From: Nitrospirales bacterium
Lineage (GTDB): Bacteria > Nitrospirota > Nitrospiria > Nitrospirales > UBA8639
DNA length: 33,294 bases
Direction of reading: 5' to 3'
Assembly (NCBI GenBank): GCA_021604365.1
Contig: BQIZ01000019.1
Coordinates: 1 to 33,294, forward strand
Part shown: positions 25,254 through 33,294 of the stretch, one piece after another
Layout of the letters: each line of letters opens with the position of its first letter
How positions within the stretch are numbered: position 1 is the first letter of the stretch
Notes under the pieces: generated by a model
What the model saw: the letters and a program-made list of their open reading frames with translations, nothing else
The model's database searches: none
Told to the model about the DNA's origin: nothing
Made by a program: the position numbers and the translations under genes

Positions 25254-27212
25254 TTATTGGCTCACTATCAACATGCGGCCAGCCCGAATAATGCTGGAAG
25301 AGAGGTTATTGAGCGCTCGCAAATCGTTCACGCTCATCCTGAATTGTCGGGCAATCGTCCATAAACTATCCCCCCGCCGGACCTTATACCATTTAGAGTT
25401 GTTTTTGTTCGACGGGCTGGCCGAAGGATTTCCTTTTACCCGCAACCGGTCCCCTGGATGAATGATGTGGCTGGAGATATTGTTCATTCGCTTCAGTGCA
25501 TTCACCGATTGTCGAAACCGAGTCGCAATGCTTCCAAGGGAATCCCCGGACCTGACGCGATACCAGGTGATTTCAGAGTCAGCGTAATCGTCATTAACTT
25601 CTCCACGAACTCGGAGTTTGGTTCCTACTCGTATGATATTGCTCCGCAAATTATTCATGTCTTTCAGTTGACTAACTTTCATTCTATATCGTTTAGCTAC
25701 TACCGATAAACTCTCTCCTCGTCTGACCGTATGCCATTCCGTTGGGGGAGGAGGAGGTTGGCTCCAGACGGTGAGTGTCGGATGCAGTTCTTCGACCAAT
25801 GAAGCCATGCCGAGGGGTACTTTCAGGTAGTAGCCTGGACCCGTAAGACTGGGCACGATGCTTCGTCGAAGTTCCGGGTTGAGTCGTCGGAGTTCATCAA
25901 CCGGAATTCCCGTTTGTTGTGTAACGGCTGAAAGATGCACGCGTTTCGTAATCAGGACTTCTTCAAATTCATGGCGATCGCCGTCAGGAGTACTAAATCC
26001 ATAGGCCGTAGGATTTTGTGCGATAAGGGTTGCCGCAATAAAGCGAGGCACATAGTCTTTGGTTTCCCGTCTTATGTGCCGTGACTGTCGAATTTTCCAA
26101 AAATCACGGGTCCCTGTTTTTTTGATGGCCCGTGAAATTTTTCCACTTCCTGCATTGTACGCTCCGAGGGCGAGAGGCCAGGAGCCAAACTGGTCATATA
26201 AATCACGAAGATGATGAGCGGCGGCAACTGTGGATTTAATAGGATCCCGCCGTTCATCCAAATACCAGTCGACATCAAGGCCATACACACGGCCGGTCGC
26301 TTTCATAAATTGCCAGGGGCCTGAGGCACGGGATCGAGAAAATGCACGAGGGTTGAAGCCACTTTCAACAAGTGAAAGATACATGAGTTCCGGTGGGAGA
26401 CCTAGTTCATGAAAAACGGGTTCCACAAGGTCTCGATAATGATGAAAGCGATCCAGATATGATTGAAATCGATCATGAATCCCATGCTGAAAATATTCAA
26501 GATTCTTCTCTACCGAATCGTTCAGTACAAGGGGAATGGTGCCATATGCCCCTGGTTTTCTTAGTGGGATGGATTCCCATGTTTGGTCAAACGCCTTGGC
26601 GAATCGGGCTAGGACAATCTGCGACCGTTGCTCAGATGAGTCAGCAGGGTAAAAACGTAATTTGGTAGAGGAGTTGATTGAGAACCCAGTTTGAGCGTTT
26701 AAGGCTTCAAGCGTGTTTTCGCCAGAGAAAAAAATCCGCTGGTCTTCTGAAGTGTTAGGTTCCTGGGAAACATCAACGGATGAGGAAGTACTATGTTTTC
26801 CAGCATTCGATGATTGGATTTGCTGTGAGGGTGTTTGAGCCAGATCATCTACAGAAGACTGGTTCGAGTCGTCTTCGGAAGATAACCCTGTCATCCCTGG
26901 AGTTGGTTTCTCAGTTTGATCTATCAGAATAGATGATTGCTGATTGTTTTGAATGGTGCTCTTCGGAAACGTTTGGGTCTCAATTGAGGTGCTCTGGTGA
27001 GGGTGGCTATGTGCAATAGCATAATTAAACGTCATCTCCTCCGTGGAATCATTTGTGGGGGTGAACGAAGGTTCGCCGAGGGATGGTTGTGGGCAAAGAG
27101 CCAACGTGATCAAAATGACACTGGAGCCAAAGAGTAGATTGCTGGCAAAGGCAGCCGGTCGCAGAGGAATGGAGGAACGTTGAACCTGTAATGTTTTATC
27201 TAAGTGATTCAT
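25254..27212 (-). CDS. mltD: MltD-like lytic murein transglycosylase with three LysM domains
   Basis: The enzyme cleaves murein glycan strands in the periplasm, forming anhydro-muramyl ends. From Met at 27212 the protein has 652 residues. An export signal at about 17-46 is followed by a 150-residue Ser/Gln/Thr-rich linker. A lysozyme-like SLT domain spans about 260-395, with catalytic Glu283 in SLVESGFNP and the AYNAGSGKI motif. Three C-terminal LysM murein-binding repeats begin at WHTVRRGESLSVVA, WYRVRSGDSLGSIA and WYKVRRGDSLWTIA. No start has a clear ribosome site: ATG 27224 and GTG 27242 are in frame, and the chosen one places the signal peptide best. E. coli MltD is shorter (452) and has fewer LysM repeats. 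Confidence 0.92.
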   Translation of the reverse strand: MNHLDKTLQVQRSSIPLRPAAFASNLLFGSSVILITLALCPQPSLGEPSFTPTNDSTEEMTFNYAIAHSHPHQSTSIETQTFPKSTIQNNQQSSILIDQTEKPTPGMTGLSSEDDSNQSSVDDLAQTPSQQIQSSNAGKHSTSSSVDVSQEPNTSEDQRIFFSGENTLEALNAQTGFSINSSTKLRFYPADSSEQRSQIVLARFAKAFDQTWESIPLRKPGAYGTIPLVLNDSVEKNLEYFQHGIHDRFQSYLDRFHHYRDLVEPVFHELGLPPELMYLSLVESGFNPRAFSRSRASGPWQFMKATGRVYGLDVDWYLDERRDPIKSTVAAAHHLRDLYDQFGSWPLALGAYNAGSGKISRAIKKTGTRDFWKIRQSRHIRRETKDYVPRFIAATLIAQNPTAYGFSTPDGDRHEFEEVLITKRVHLSAVTQQTGIPVDELRRLNPELRRSIVPSLTGPGYYLKVPLGMASLVEELHPTLTVWSQPPPPPTEWHTVRRGESLSVVAKRYRMKVSQLKDMNNLRSNIIRVGTKLRVRGEVNDDYADSEITWYRVRSGDSLGSIATRFRQSVNALKRMNNISSHIIHPGDRLRVKGNPSASPSNKNNSKWYKVRRGDSLWTIARQFRMSVNDLRALNNLSSSIIRAGRMLIVSQ

Positions 27213-27242
27213 TTTATAAGGCATTTCGGCATATCTGTGCAC

Positions 27243-27898
27243 AACTTAATAGGCTACCCTCGCAAGAAAAGTTTGTCAAACATTTTTATGTATTTTTGAT
27301 CTTTTCCATAGGTGGAAATATTGCACAAACCGAACCAAAAATTAAGTGTATGAAATAAAGAAAAAATATAATGGGAGGGAGGATAAGAGTGGTGTTTTTA
27401 TTCCAGTTATTAGGCAAAAATGTCACCGAGGAGGATTGCAAGGCATGAGGATATTGGCGAGGGGGAGGATGGTGTCTTCTCAGACCCTGGCAAGGAGCAA
27501 CCCTGGGGCTGCTCATTGCAAAATTCTACGATGAAGGCCTGTGGTCCTTTAAATCGTTCACTGGTCGGAGTTAAGCCTCTTAAACTCTTAAACATTCCAG
27601 GAGGGAACAATATCTCAATATCGCCTACATTTTGTATTACGACACCGAGATTTACTGGTGAAATGGAAATTGATGGGATAGGTCTGACTGGATGCTCATC
27701 CCTTGTACTCTTTTTGCCAGCCCAGAGGGTCTTACTTGGATCGAAGGCAATTCGATTAACAAAATGTCATGGCTGCCCGTGCGACCTTTGTTCCAAGAGA
27801 TCGGAAACCGGTGGGGACCCGAGGCGAAGGGGCATGAGTTTGTTTTGCCCCTAGTGGGACCGGGTGAATCAAATTCTGGCTAGTGCCTAGAAGAGCCT
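27243..27898. other. Intergenic region with ambiguous open frames
   Basis: About 650 bases with no gene I can support. The minus-strand frame 27410-27766 is open for 118 codons after a TGA and reads like protein (GVVIQNVGDIEILFPPGMFK), but it lacks a credible start. A plus-strand frame at 27692-27883 is also open. The region may hold a decayed gene. Confidence 0.35.
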
Positions 27899-28243
27899 TC
27901 AGTTGGCAGCAGGAAGGTGAAAGGCGCGATCCGCCTTGGCAGCTAAATAAAAATCACTTTCCGTGAGGCCTTGAATTTTGTGGGTCCAAATTTCTACTTT
28001 GCATTTGCCCCAGGCCAAATAAATATCAGGATGATGGCCCTCAAGTTCGGCAACATTGCCCAATCGATTAGTAAAAGCCAAGGCATCTGCAAAATTATCA
28101 AAGGTATATGTTTTTTCAATATGACCTTGAGCATTTAGTGTCCATCCGGTCTCCAATTGACCTAACAGGTCCTGGATTTTCCCGGGTTCCAACGGCGGTA
28201 CGCCCCCACGACATGGCACGCATGTATTATCTGCTAGGCTCAT
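27899..28243 (-). CDS. Pterin-4a-carbinolamine dehydratase (PCD/DCoH family)
   Basis: The family dehydrates 4a-hydroxytetrahydropterin formed by aromatic amino-acid hydroxylases; in bacteria without such hydroxylases it may act in molybdopterin metabolism. The 114-residue protein carries the family core GHHPDIYLAWGKCKVEIWTHKIQGLT followed by DFYLAAKAD, with the paired His of the active site (EGHHPD). It is of normal length. AAGGAGG lies just upstream of ATG 28243, a strong ribosome site. Two Cys in the N-terminal tail (CVPCRGG) are common in this branch. The neighbours give no hydroxylase. Confidence 0.92.
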   Translation of the reverse strand: MSLADNTCVPCRGGVPPLEPGKIQDLLGQLETGWTLNAQGHIEKTYTFDNFADALAFTNRLGNVAELEGHHPDIYLAWGKCKVEIWTHKIQGLTESDFYLAAKADRAFHLPAAN

Positions 28244-28712
28244 TTTATTCCTCCTTACGTCTTAAACATCTGCGGTGGATTGCATTTTCACGCAATTCTT
28301 TAATCTTATACCTTCTTATACCTGAGAAAACCTGATTTTCCCCATATCCTTCGTGCAAAGCAGTTTGTATTAAGAAGTGAACTCCACGCAATCGTGATGT
28401 CACATTAAAGCCCCTGCTCACCCTACTGATTATAAACATGACCAAGTTCGGTGCACAATTCCAAAGGCACCTGGTTGAGCAAGTCAATGGTACGGATGGT
28501 GTGGCTGTCTGGAATGTTGGGTAGACTCCACAATTTCCCGAGGTGGCATCAGGGTTCGGCTTCTACCATGGCTAGCGGAATGTTCTGCGCAGCCCAGCCC
28601 GACATGGAGCCACACTCATATACAGGTCGAATATGACTCCACCAACTCCCAAGCCTATGGCTTTTGTTCCCGACCCTTTTGACAAAAATAACAGAATGAG
28701 GGCAAGGGGGGT
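28244..28712. other. Intergenic region, possible gene relic
   Basis: No intact gene is supported. The plus strand between about 28435 and 28636 reads in two frames as protein-like segments (FGAQFQRHLVEQVNGTDGVAV, then QGSASTMASGMFCAAQPDME) split by a frameshift. The minus strand also has a frame broken by TGA at 28549-28551. See the finding on this stretch. Confidence 0.3.
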
Positions 28713-28979
28713 TCAGGAAGGCATGGGAAGAATAAAACCTCCATGTTTGGTAAATTTCTGTTGCTGTGTTTGAGAGAAAAAGGCGAGGGGTTCATTATGG
28801 CAAAACCGGCATTCTTCTGTTGTGATGAATGCCTCTGCTTCACCTAGGCTGGCTAGATAGGTTTTGGCTAATCGAAGAGCGGTATCTTCATCTGTTGTCA
28901 TGACGTCAAAGTGAATGGTGCCAGTTTTTCCTTGCACCCAGGTATCAAAGACTTGGACGGTATTTGAGGATTGGTTCAT
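28713..28979 (-). CDS. DUF2024 family protein
   Basis: This 88-residue protein matches the layout of the DUF2024 family of small bacterial proteins, whose function is not established. It has an N-terminal VFDTWVQGKTGTIHFDV strand pair, a central helix (ALRLAKTYLASLGE), and the conserved TTEECRFCHNE with a CxxC pair, then a short tail with HGGFILPMP. No signal peptide is present. AAGGA lies seven bases before ATG 28979. It appears to be a single-gene unit. The CxxC plus His could bind metal, which is inference. Confidence 0.85.
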   Translation of the reverse strand: MNQSSNTVQVFDTWVQGKTGTIHFDVMTTDEDTALRLAKTYLASLGEAEAFITTEECRFCHNEPLAFFSQTQQQKFTKHGGFILPMPS

Positions 28980-29587
28980 GAATGTCCTTTCTTCTGGTAG
29001 TGATTATCGGGTTCGGCTAACTCCTAATCGAAATGACGATTGTAAATACAGTCATAGTGGGAGGGGAGGTACCCCTTTTTCTTGGGATGTGTTTCGTAAG
29101 ATTAATGAGAGGGTGGGATAAAATAAAAATCGCCTGAAAAGGATGAGGAGGTCCAAGGCGATTGCTTCCATGACCGAGAATGTGTCCGGCTAAACTAATC
29201 GGAATAAAGCTGTTCGCGCCGATCCCGTGTTCATTCTATCCGACCTATCAGAGTCTCACAGGGCACCAAGCCTTAAGCCTCAATTTTAGTTAGGGAAGCT
29301 TCTGTGGTCAAAGACCTTATCCTGGTTCCTATTGTTGGAATAGGAGTTTTGGCCGATTAGCCAAAGTCCTTGAAGGCCGCTGGTGGCCCAAGGTCAACTT
29401 GTGGTTTCCATGGCCATTGACCGGTCGCCAGCCTATGGTAGGGAAAGGCCTTTGGGGATGTGGACTCTTACTATCCTTTCCAAAAGACCATTTGACAACC
29501 TGAATCATGGGCAGGTAGAAAAAACAGCAAAATCTTACGTCCATCTAACGACTTCTTCTTGTATTCAAGACCTAAGGACGTTTGATT
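28980..29587. other. Intergenic region with one inverted repeat
   Basis: About 600 bases without a supported gene. AATCGCCT at 29128-29135 and its complement at 29156-29163 form a stem with a 20-base loop; on the minus strand it is followed by a T-rich run, so it may be a terminator. Short frames at 29329-29616 look random and lack ribosome sites. Confidence 0.4.
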
Positions 29588-30217
29588 ATGAAATTATCCT
29601 TACCTTATTCAAATGAGCCACGGAAGACCTATGGCAAGCGATCATGGAGTTGTGAAATGCCAGTGAATGCTCTGCGGAAAAGTGGGGCCAAAATGAGCCT
29701 GCAAGAAGCTCTCGCGCGAGTGGAGAAACTCAAGCGGTTGGCAGGAAGCAGTAATCCCCACGAGGCGGCATTGGCCGCCATGCGACTGAAGGATTTTGAT
29801 GTGGAGGTGGCCCGATACCCTCGCTCCGAACCTGTTATCGAAAATGTCCCCCCGCCCGATGATCAAGTTTACCTCAATAAAGTTATTGAAATACTTGAAG
29901 AAATTCCCGTTATTCCGTATGAGACGTTGGATGAGATAGAGGTCGGACAATCTCCGGATAAATCGAAAGTTAATTGGGATGAACTCCATTTTGCCCTTGT
30001 GAAGAAGGCACAACGTATGGGGGCAGATGCCTTGATTCATATTCAATTAAAGGGTACCGCTGAGAAAAAGGTGCTTGGCGCCACAGCATTAAAATATCTC
30101 ACTCCAAAAGAGGTCCAGGAAATTCAACAATCCACGGCGCTAGACGATGCTGAGAAAGCCTATAGCGAGTCTCAAAAAGAGAGGCTTGATGAAGACCTAG
30201 CCCCTGGTATTGGCTAA
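29588..30217 (+). CDS. Unknown protein with DUF2786-like N-terminal segment
   Basis: This 209-residue protein has no signal peptide. Residues of about 36-70 (SLQEALARVEKLKRLAGSSNPHEAALAAMR in pattern) resemble the short DUF2786 helix pair found at the start of several phage and plasmid proteins. The middle is acidic, and the C-terminal half contains ALVKKAQRMGADALIHIQLKG, a pattern seen in small YbjQ-like or lipoprotein beta folds. Neither match is strong enough to give a function. ATG 29588 has AAGGA ten bases upstream; a TTG two codons earlier is too close to it. It overlaps the end of the next minus-strand frame by four bases. Confidence 0.75.
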   Translation: MKLSLPYSNEPRKTYGKRSWSCEMPVNALRKSGAKMSLQEALARVEKLKRLAGSSNPHEAALAAMRLKDFDVEVARYPRSEPVIENVPPPDDQVYLNKVIEILEEIPVIPYETLDEIEVGQSPDKSKVNWDELHFALVKKAQRMGADALIHIQLKGTAEKKVLGATALKYLTPKEVQEIQQSTALDDAEKAYSESQKERLDEDLAPGIG

Positions 30218-30441
30218 CCAACGAATGTTTGGTCCAAGTGAAGAAGGCCTGTTCGGCGTTCATGGAGGAAACGAGAAAGGGCAGTCACCTTCAGATTCGG
30301 GATAGACGGCCTCAAAAAATCGAAAAATTCGTTGACCGTGTTTACTTCCTTCCCCTGAAGCTCTAGGGGGACGACAGACGAGTGAGAATATGATAGAATC
30401 GGCTCATCGTCTACCCCCTCATCACACCACACCATTGGCAT
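30214..30441 (-). CDS. Small hypothetical protein
   Basis: This 75-residue frame contains an acidic start (WCDEGVDDEP) and a mixed helix-strand remainder (GKEVNTVNEFFDFLRPSIPNLKVTALSRFL). No family is recognised. An AGGGG lies about 13 bases before the ATG, which is far. The end overlaps the convergent plus-strand gene by four bases. It reads like a real protein, but a spurious frame is possible. Confidence 0.42.
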   Translation of the reverse strand: MPMVWCDEGVDDEPILSYSHSSVVPLELQGKEVNTVNEFFDFLRPSIPNLKVTALSRFLHERRTGLLHLDQTFVG

Positions 30442-30620
30442 TATTTTTGTAATCCCCTCTTATAATTTTTTCTCACAGACCTCCTCTAGGGGGCAGAGAA
30501 GTTTCACGTGTGGAAAGATCGTGAAAAACCTCCCTCTGGCCTCAATTGGCGATGTGTCAAGGTAAGAGCATGTGGTATCCAAGCCAGGGCTTGTCCAGAT
30601 TGCCCGCCAATGGTGGTGTG

Positions 30621-31247
30621 ATGAGCTGTTATCATAATTCAACAAAAGGACCAACTGTGGAGAGAAGGAAAATCGAGTCCAAAGTCCCAGCAACGATAAC
30701 CGGTGTCCTGGTGATGACGGTGTGGCTCACAGTCATCTTTTCCAGCTTGGCCCACACAAAAGAGACTGAAATGCTTTCCGTTGGGATACGAGGAGGATTA
30801 AATTCTGACACGTTAGGCATTCCGCCAAGTGAAAAGGAAGATTTTCAGCAATACGACGTATTTGCGGTTATTGGAACTCCTTGGAGTTGGGATTTTTCTT
30901 CCGGATGGGAGATACGTTTTAGATTGAATCTGGCGGCAGGCGCGTTGAGGGCGGCGGGAGAGGCCGGGTTCATTGGAGAGGTCAGCCCTGGGCTGGCCTT
31001 TACGAAGCCAGATTGGAACCTCACCTTCGATTTTGGCGGTGGTGGGGCATATCTAAGTAGGGAAAAATATGGTCGTCAGGATATTGGAGGACCCGTTCAA
31101 ATTGTTGGACATGCTGGTATTACCTATCACCTTCCCTGGAATTTATCACTGGGATGGCGATTTCATCATATTTCTGATGCGGCACTCTATGGGTCTAATA
31201 ATCGGGGAGTGGATCTGCACTTATATGAGCTCAGCTATCGGTTTTGA
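30621..31247 (+). CDS. PagL-like outer-membrane protein (putative lipid A 3-O-deacylase / acyloxyacyl hydrolase)
   Basis: PagL is an outer-membrane beta-barrel that removes the 3-O acyl chain from lipid A. This protein has a hydrophobic export segment (ITGVLVMTVWLTVIFSSLAH) and alternating barrel-like strands. The C-terminal block WRFHHISDAALYGSNNRGVD then ends in LHLYELSYRF, matching the PagL pattern of HxS with a following N-x-G and a terminal aromatic. His and Ser of HIS are the likely catalytic pair; the acidic third residue is not certain. The start is unclear: ATG 30621 is used, but ATG 30546 in frame would add 25 residues, and neither has a good ribosome site. Confidence 0.7.
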   Translation: MSCYHNSTKGPTVERRKIESKVPATITGVLVMTVWLTVIFSSLAHTKETEMLSVGIRGGLNSDTLGIPPSEKEDFQQYDVFAVIGTPWSWDFSSGWEIRFRLNLAAGALRAAGEAGFIGEVSPGLAFTKPDWNLTFDFGGGGAYLSREKYGRQDIGGPVQIVGHAGITYHLPWNLSLGWRFHHISDAALYGSNNRGVDLHLYELSYRF

Positions 31248-31401
31248 GATTGGCTGAGAGCCTGCCTGTTCGCATGTGAGTGGGTCTGTTGACCTGTTCT
31301 CTCTTCGGTCTGTTTATCTTTCAGTAGCCGAATCATTCATCATCCAATGATGACGGCTTCTACCCTGGGAAAATAAAATCCGAATACAGGGAGCCAGCTG
31401 T

Positions 31402-32796
31402 TTAGTGCCGGCGTTGTTTGGCGATGTCGAGTGCGGCGACCCGGTAGGTTTCGGCGAGGGTCGGGAAGTTGAAGATGTTGTCAATAAATCCGTCGATGGG
31501 CATATTGTGGAGCAAGCCCATTTGACCAATATGAATCAGTTCGGTTGCTCCCTCCCCCACGATATGAATGCCTAACAGTTGTTCGCCATTCGGATCGGCG
31601 ATCATTTTGAGCAATCCATGGGTCATGCCGGATATCTGTCCCCGCGCAATTTCATGAAATCTGGCTCTTCCCACGGTCGCTCCGCCATATTTGGCGGTGG
31701 CTTCCTGTTCGCTTAATCCCACGCTGGACATTTCAGGAATGGTATAGATTCCCATGGGAATATGCTCAGGAGCGACGCCGGAGTTGAGACCTAAGGCATG
31801 ACAGACAGCACGTCGGCCCTGTTCCATGGAGCAGGATGCCAGCGACGGGGGGCCGATGACATCACCGACGGCATAGATATGGGGAACCGTAGTTTGGCAG
31901 TGATGGTTGACCGGAATGAGCCCACGAGTCGTCGGCTGTATCCCGGTGGTTTGTAGGTGTAAATGCTCCAGATTGGACACTCGTCCGAGAGCCACCAGCA
32001 CCTTTTCACTTTCCAGCGTTTCACCGCTCTCTAAAACGGTCGTCACCTTAGAGCATCCATCCCACTCGACGGCATCGATTTTTTGGCCGCCCCGATAGTG
32101 TCCTCCGGTTTTCTCAAACGCTTCACAAAATTCATCGGTGAGTTCTTGATCCAAAAACTTGAGTGGGCGGTCCGCCGTATCCACCATGGTGACGTGCACT
32201 CCCAGTAAAGCAAAAATAGAGGCGTATTCACTAGCAATCACACCACCCCCCAACACAGTCAGAGATTTTGGCAAATAGACGAGGGAGAGTATGGAGTCGC
32301 TGTCCAGAATATGTTCGTGGTCGATGGGAATATTCTCAGGTACGCGTGGGCGCGAGCCCGTGGCGACGACGATTATCGGTGCGGTGACGAGGGTGGCCGT
32401 GCCGTCAGTCTTTTGGATCCGCACTTTATGGGCGGACACAAAGCCAGCGCGACCATGAAAGCAGTCAATCCCATTACGGGTCAGTTGGTCTTTCATAAAC
32501 TTCCCGTGGGCGCGCACCACCCGGTCCAAGCGGGTCATCAGATTGGTGATTTTGACATCGTCCCGCATGCGGAATTCAAAGACTTCAGTTGCCTGGAGAA
32601 ATCGCACCATCTGAAGGGCGCTTTCCCGTAACGTTTTACTGGGGATGGTTCCCTGATAGACGCACGCCCCGCCCACCTCGCGGGTTTGCTCGATGAGGGC
32701 CACCTGCTTTCCGGCTTTAGCGCCTTGAATGGCGGCTTTTTGTCCTGCCGGGCCGCTTCCGATCACAATCAGATCAAATGGGGTCGGTGACGTCAT
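31402..32796 (-). CDS. sthA: Soluble pyridine nucleotide transhydrogenase (SthA-like flavoprotein)
   Basis: SthA is an FAD enzyme that transfers hydride between NADPH and NADH in the cytoplasm. The protein (464 residues from this start) has the FAD-binding GSGPAGQKAA near the N-terminus and GGACVYQGTIPSKTLRES. There the second redox Cys of lipoamide dehydrogenases is replaced by Thr, the mark of SthA. It also has the NAD(P)-binding GGGVIASEYASIF, YAVGDVIGPPSLAS, and a C-terminal dimer domain with IPEMSSVG and HIVGEGATELIH. ATG 32796 is chosen because it overlaps the stop codon of the HDOD gene (ATGA), suggesting coupled translation; a GTG four codons upstream is less likely. Confidence 0.92.
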   Translation of the reverse strand: MTSPTPFDLIVIGSGPAGQKAAIQGAKAGKQVALIEQTREVGGACVYQGTIPSKTLRESALQMVRFLQATEVFEFRMRDDVKITNLMTRLDRVVRAHGKFMKDQLTRNGIDCFHGRAGFVSAHKVRIQKTDGTATLVTAPIIVVATGSRPRVPENIPIDHEHILDSDSILSLVYLPKSLTVLGGGVIASEYASIFALLGVHVTMVDTADRPLKFLDQELTDEFCEAFEKTGGHYRGGQKIDAVEWDGCSKVTTVLESGETLESEKVLVALGRVSNLEHLHLQTTGIQPTTRGLIPVNHHCQTTVPHIYAVGDVIGPPSLASCSMEQGRRAVCHALGLNSGVAPEHIPMGIYTIPEMSSVGLSEQEATAKYGGATVGRARFHEIARGQISGMTHGLLKMIADPNGEQLLGIHIVGEGATELIHIGQMGLLHNMPIDGFIDNIFNFPTLAETYRVAALDIAKQRRH

Positions 32797-33294
32797 GGCA
32801 AAAAACACTCCACACTTGCTTTGACGGTTTCACGCAGTTCCAGTAGGGCCGTCATATCTTCAGGGTAAAAATTCAGATCCTGCACGACGGGAAGCGTGAG
32901 CAGGCTATTTTCGTCTTGTGTGGAATCTTCAAGCATGACAGAGGCCAAATGATGAGCAAGGCAGGTGATCATGGCTCCCTTGGTGGGGGAAATGGCTTGG
33001 TGGTATCGGTCGTCCTGGTAGTAGCGGATGGTTTCTTGAACCGGATCGGGTAATTGCCAGACAGCGGCCAATTTTGAACCTGCCATACCATGAAACTCTT
33101 CGAAGAGGGATTCAACGGTGGTCCAGGAAACCGGTTCCGCTGATTTGTCTGGTGATTGTGAGAGAAGATGGAGAATGGCGGGTTTCCCGATGGTATGCAG
33201 GAGCCCGCACAAAAAGGCGTTTTCCACATTATGACGGATGCGTCTGGCGATTTCTTTCCCGAACAGCCCTGTGGCCAAGGCGTGCCGCCAGAGG
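32793..33294 (-). CDS. HDOD-domain protein, N-terminus beyond the window
   Basis: Only the C-terminal 166 or so codons are visible; the frame runs open through the window edge (LWRHALATGLFGKEIARRI). The fold is the HDOD domain, a helical relative of HD phosphohydrolases used as a regulatory module in bacterial signalling proteins. GLLHTIGKPAIL stands where HD enzymes have GLLHDIGK, so the metal-binding Asp is lost, as is usual for HDOD. FHGMAGSKLAAVWQLPDPVQETIRYYQD is the second conserved block. The TGA overlaps the sthA ATG. Whether other domains precede it cannot be seen. Confidence 0.88.
   Translation of the reverse strand, partial: LWRHALATGLFGKEIARRIRHNVENAFLCGLLHTIGKPAILHLLSQSPDKSAEPVSWTTVESLFEEFHGMAGSKLAAVWQLPDPVQETIRYYQDDRYHQAISPTKGAMITCLAHHLASVMLEDSTQDENSLLTLPVVQDLNFYPEDMTALLELRETVKASVECFLP

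Noticed and set aside
29329-29616. Overlapping open frames on both strands before the DUF2786-like gene
   Set aside because: No ribosome sites, no recognisable motifs, and the plus-strand one runs into the real gene in a different frame.
1-33294. CRISPR array, prophage, integrase or toxin-antitoxin module
   Set aside because: I saw no regularly spaced repeats, cas or phage structural genes, recombinase motifs or antitoxin-like gene pairs; the small basic protein and HEAT gene do not fit a known toxin pair.

Overview
The window reads as a chromosomal segment of a Gram-negative (diderm) bacterium of roughly even base composition. A complete Tol-Pal envelope system, several lipoproteins, a murein transglycosylase, a PagL-like outer-membrane protein and a c-type cytochrome support this. 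The gene set fits a Nitrospirota (Nitrospira-like) organism, but that is an inference from general gene content; no rRNA or taxon-specific marker is present.

Layout. 1-3357: a truncated tRNA-Arg, a putative HExxH zinc metallopeptidase and a UvrD/PcrA-type helicase, all on the minus strand. 3358-7646: a palindromic repeat element, then plus-strand genes for an unrecognised protein, an alpha-glucan phosphorylase and a small membrane-anchored protein. 7781-9631 (minus): a HEAT-repeat protein with a small basic partner, and a monohaem cytochrome c, each group closed by a clear hairpin terminator. 10040-23873 (minus): about 13.8 kb of co-directional genes in the order tolQ, tolR, tolA, tolB, pal, a giant coiled-coil lipoprotein, ybgF/cpoB, mutL, miaA, mtnP, a PfkB-family kinase and rodZ. 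tRNA-Asp and tRNA-Val lie just upstream on the same strand. 24263-24346 holds two back-to-back consensus sigma70 promoters, one for the tRNAs and one for a plus-strand TPR protein. 25254-33294: an MltD-like transglycosylase, a pterin carbinolamine dehydratase, a DUF2024 protein, several small unknowns, a PagL-like protein, and sthA translationally coupled to an HDOD-domain gene that runs off the window.

How the genes work together. The centre is an envelope-maintenance locus. TolQ/R/A/B, Pal and YbgF form the trans-envelope Tol-Pal machine; RodZ is tied to the cell-shape skeleton; MltD cleaves murein. A 592-residue coiled-coil lipoprotein sits between pal and ybgF, where the standard operon has no gene. 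mutL-miaA (mismatch repair and tRNA modification) and mtnP-pfkB (methylthioadenosine salvage plus an unassigned kinase) are appended downstream. The most unusual DNA-level feature is a pair of palindromic elements with inverted ends. One of them lies inside the open reading frame of the metallopeptidase, contributing about 40 residues ahead of its signal peptide.
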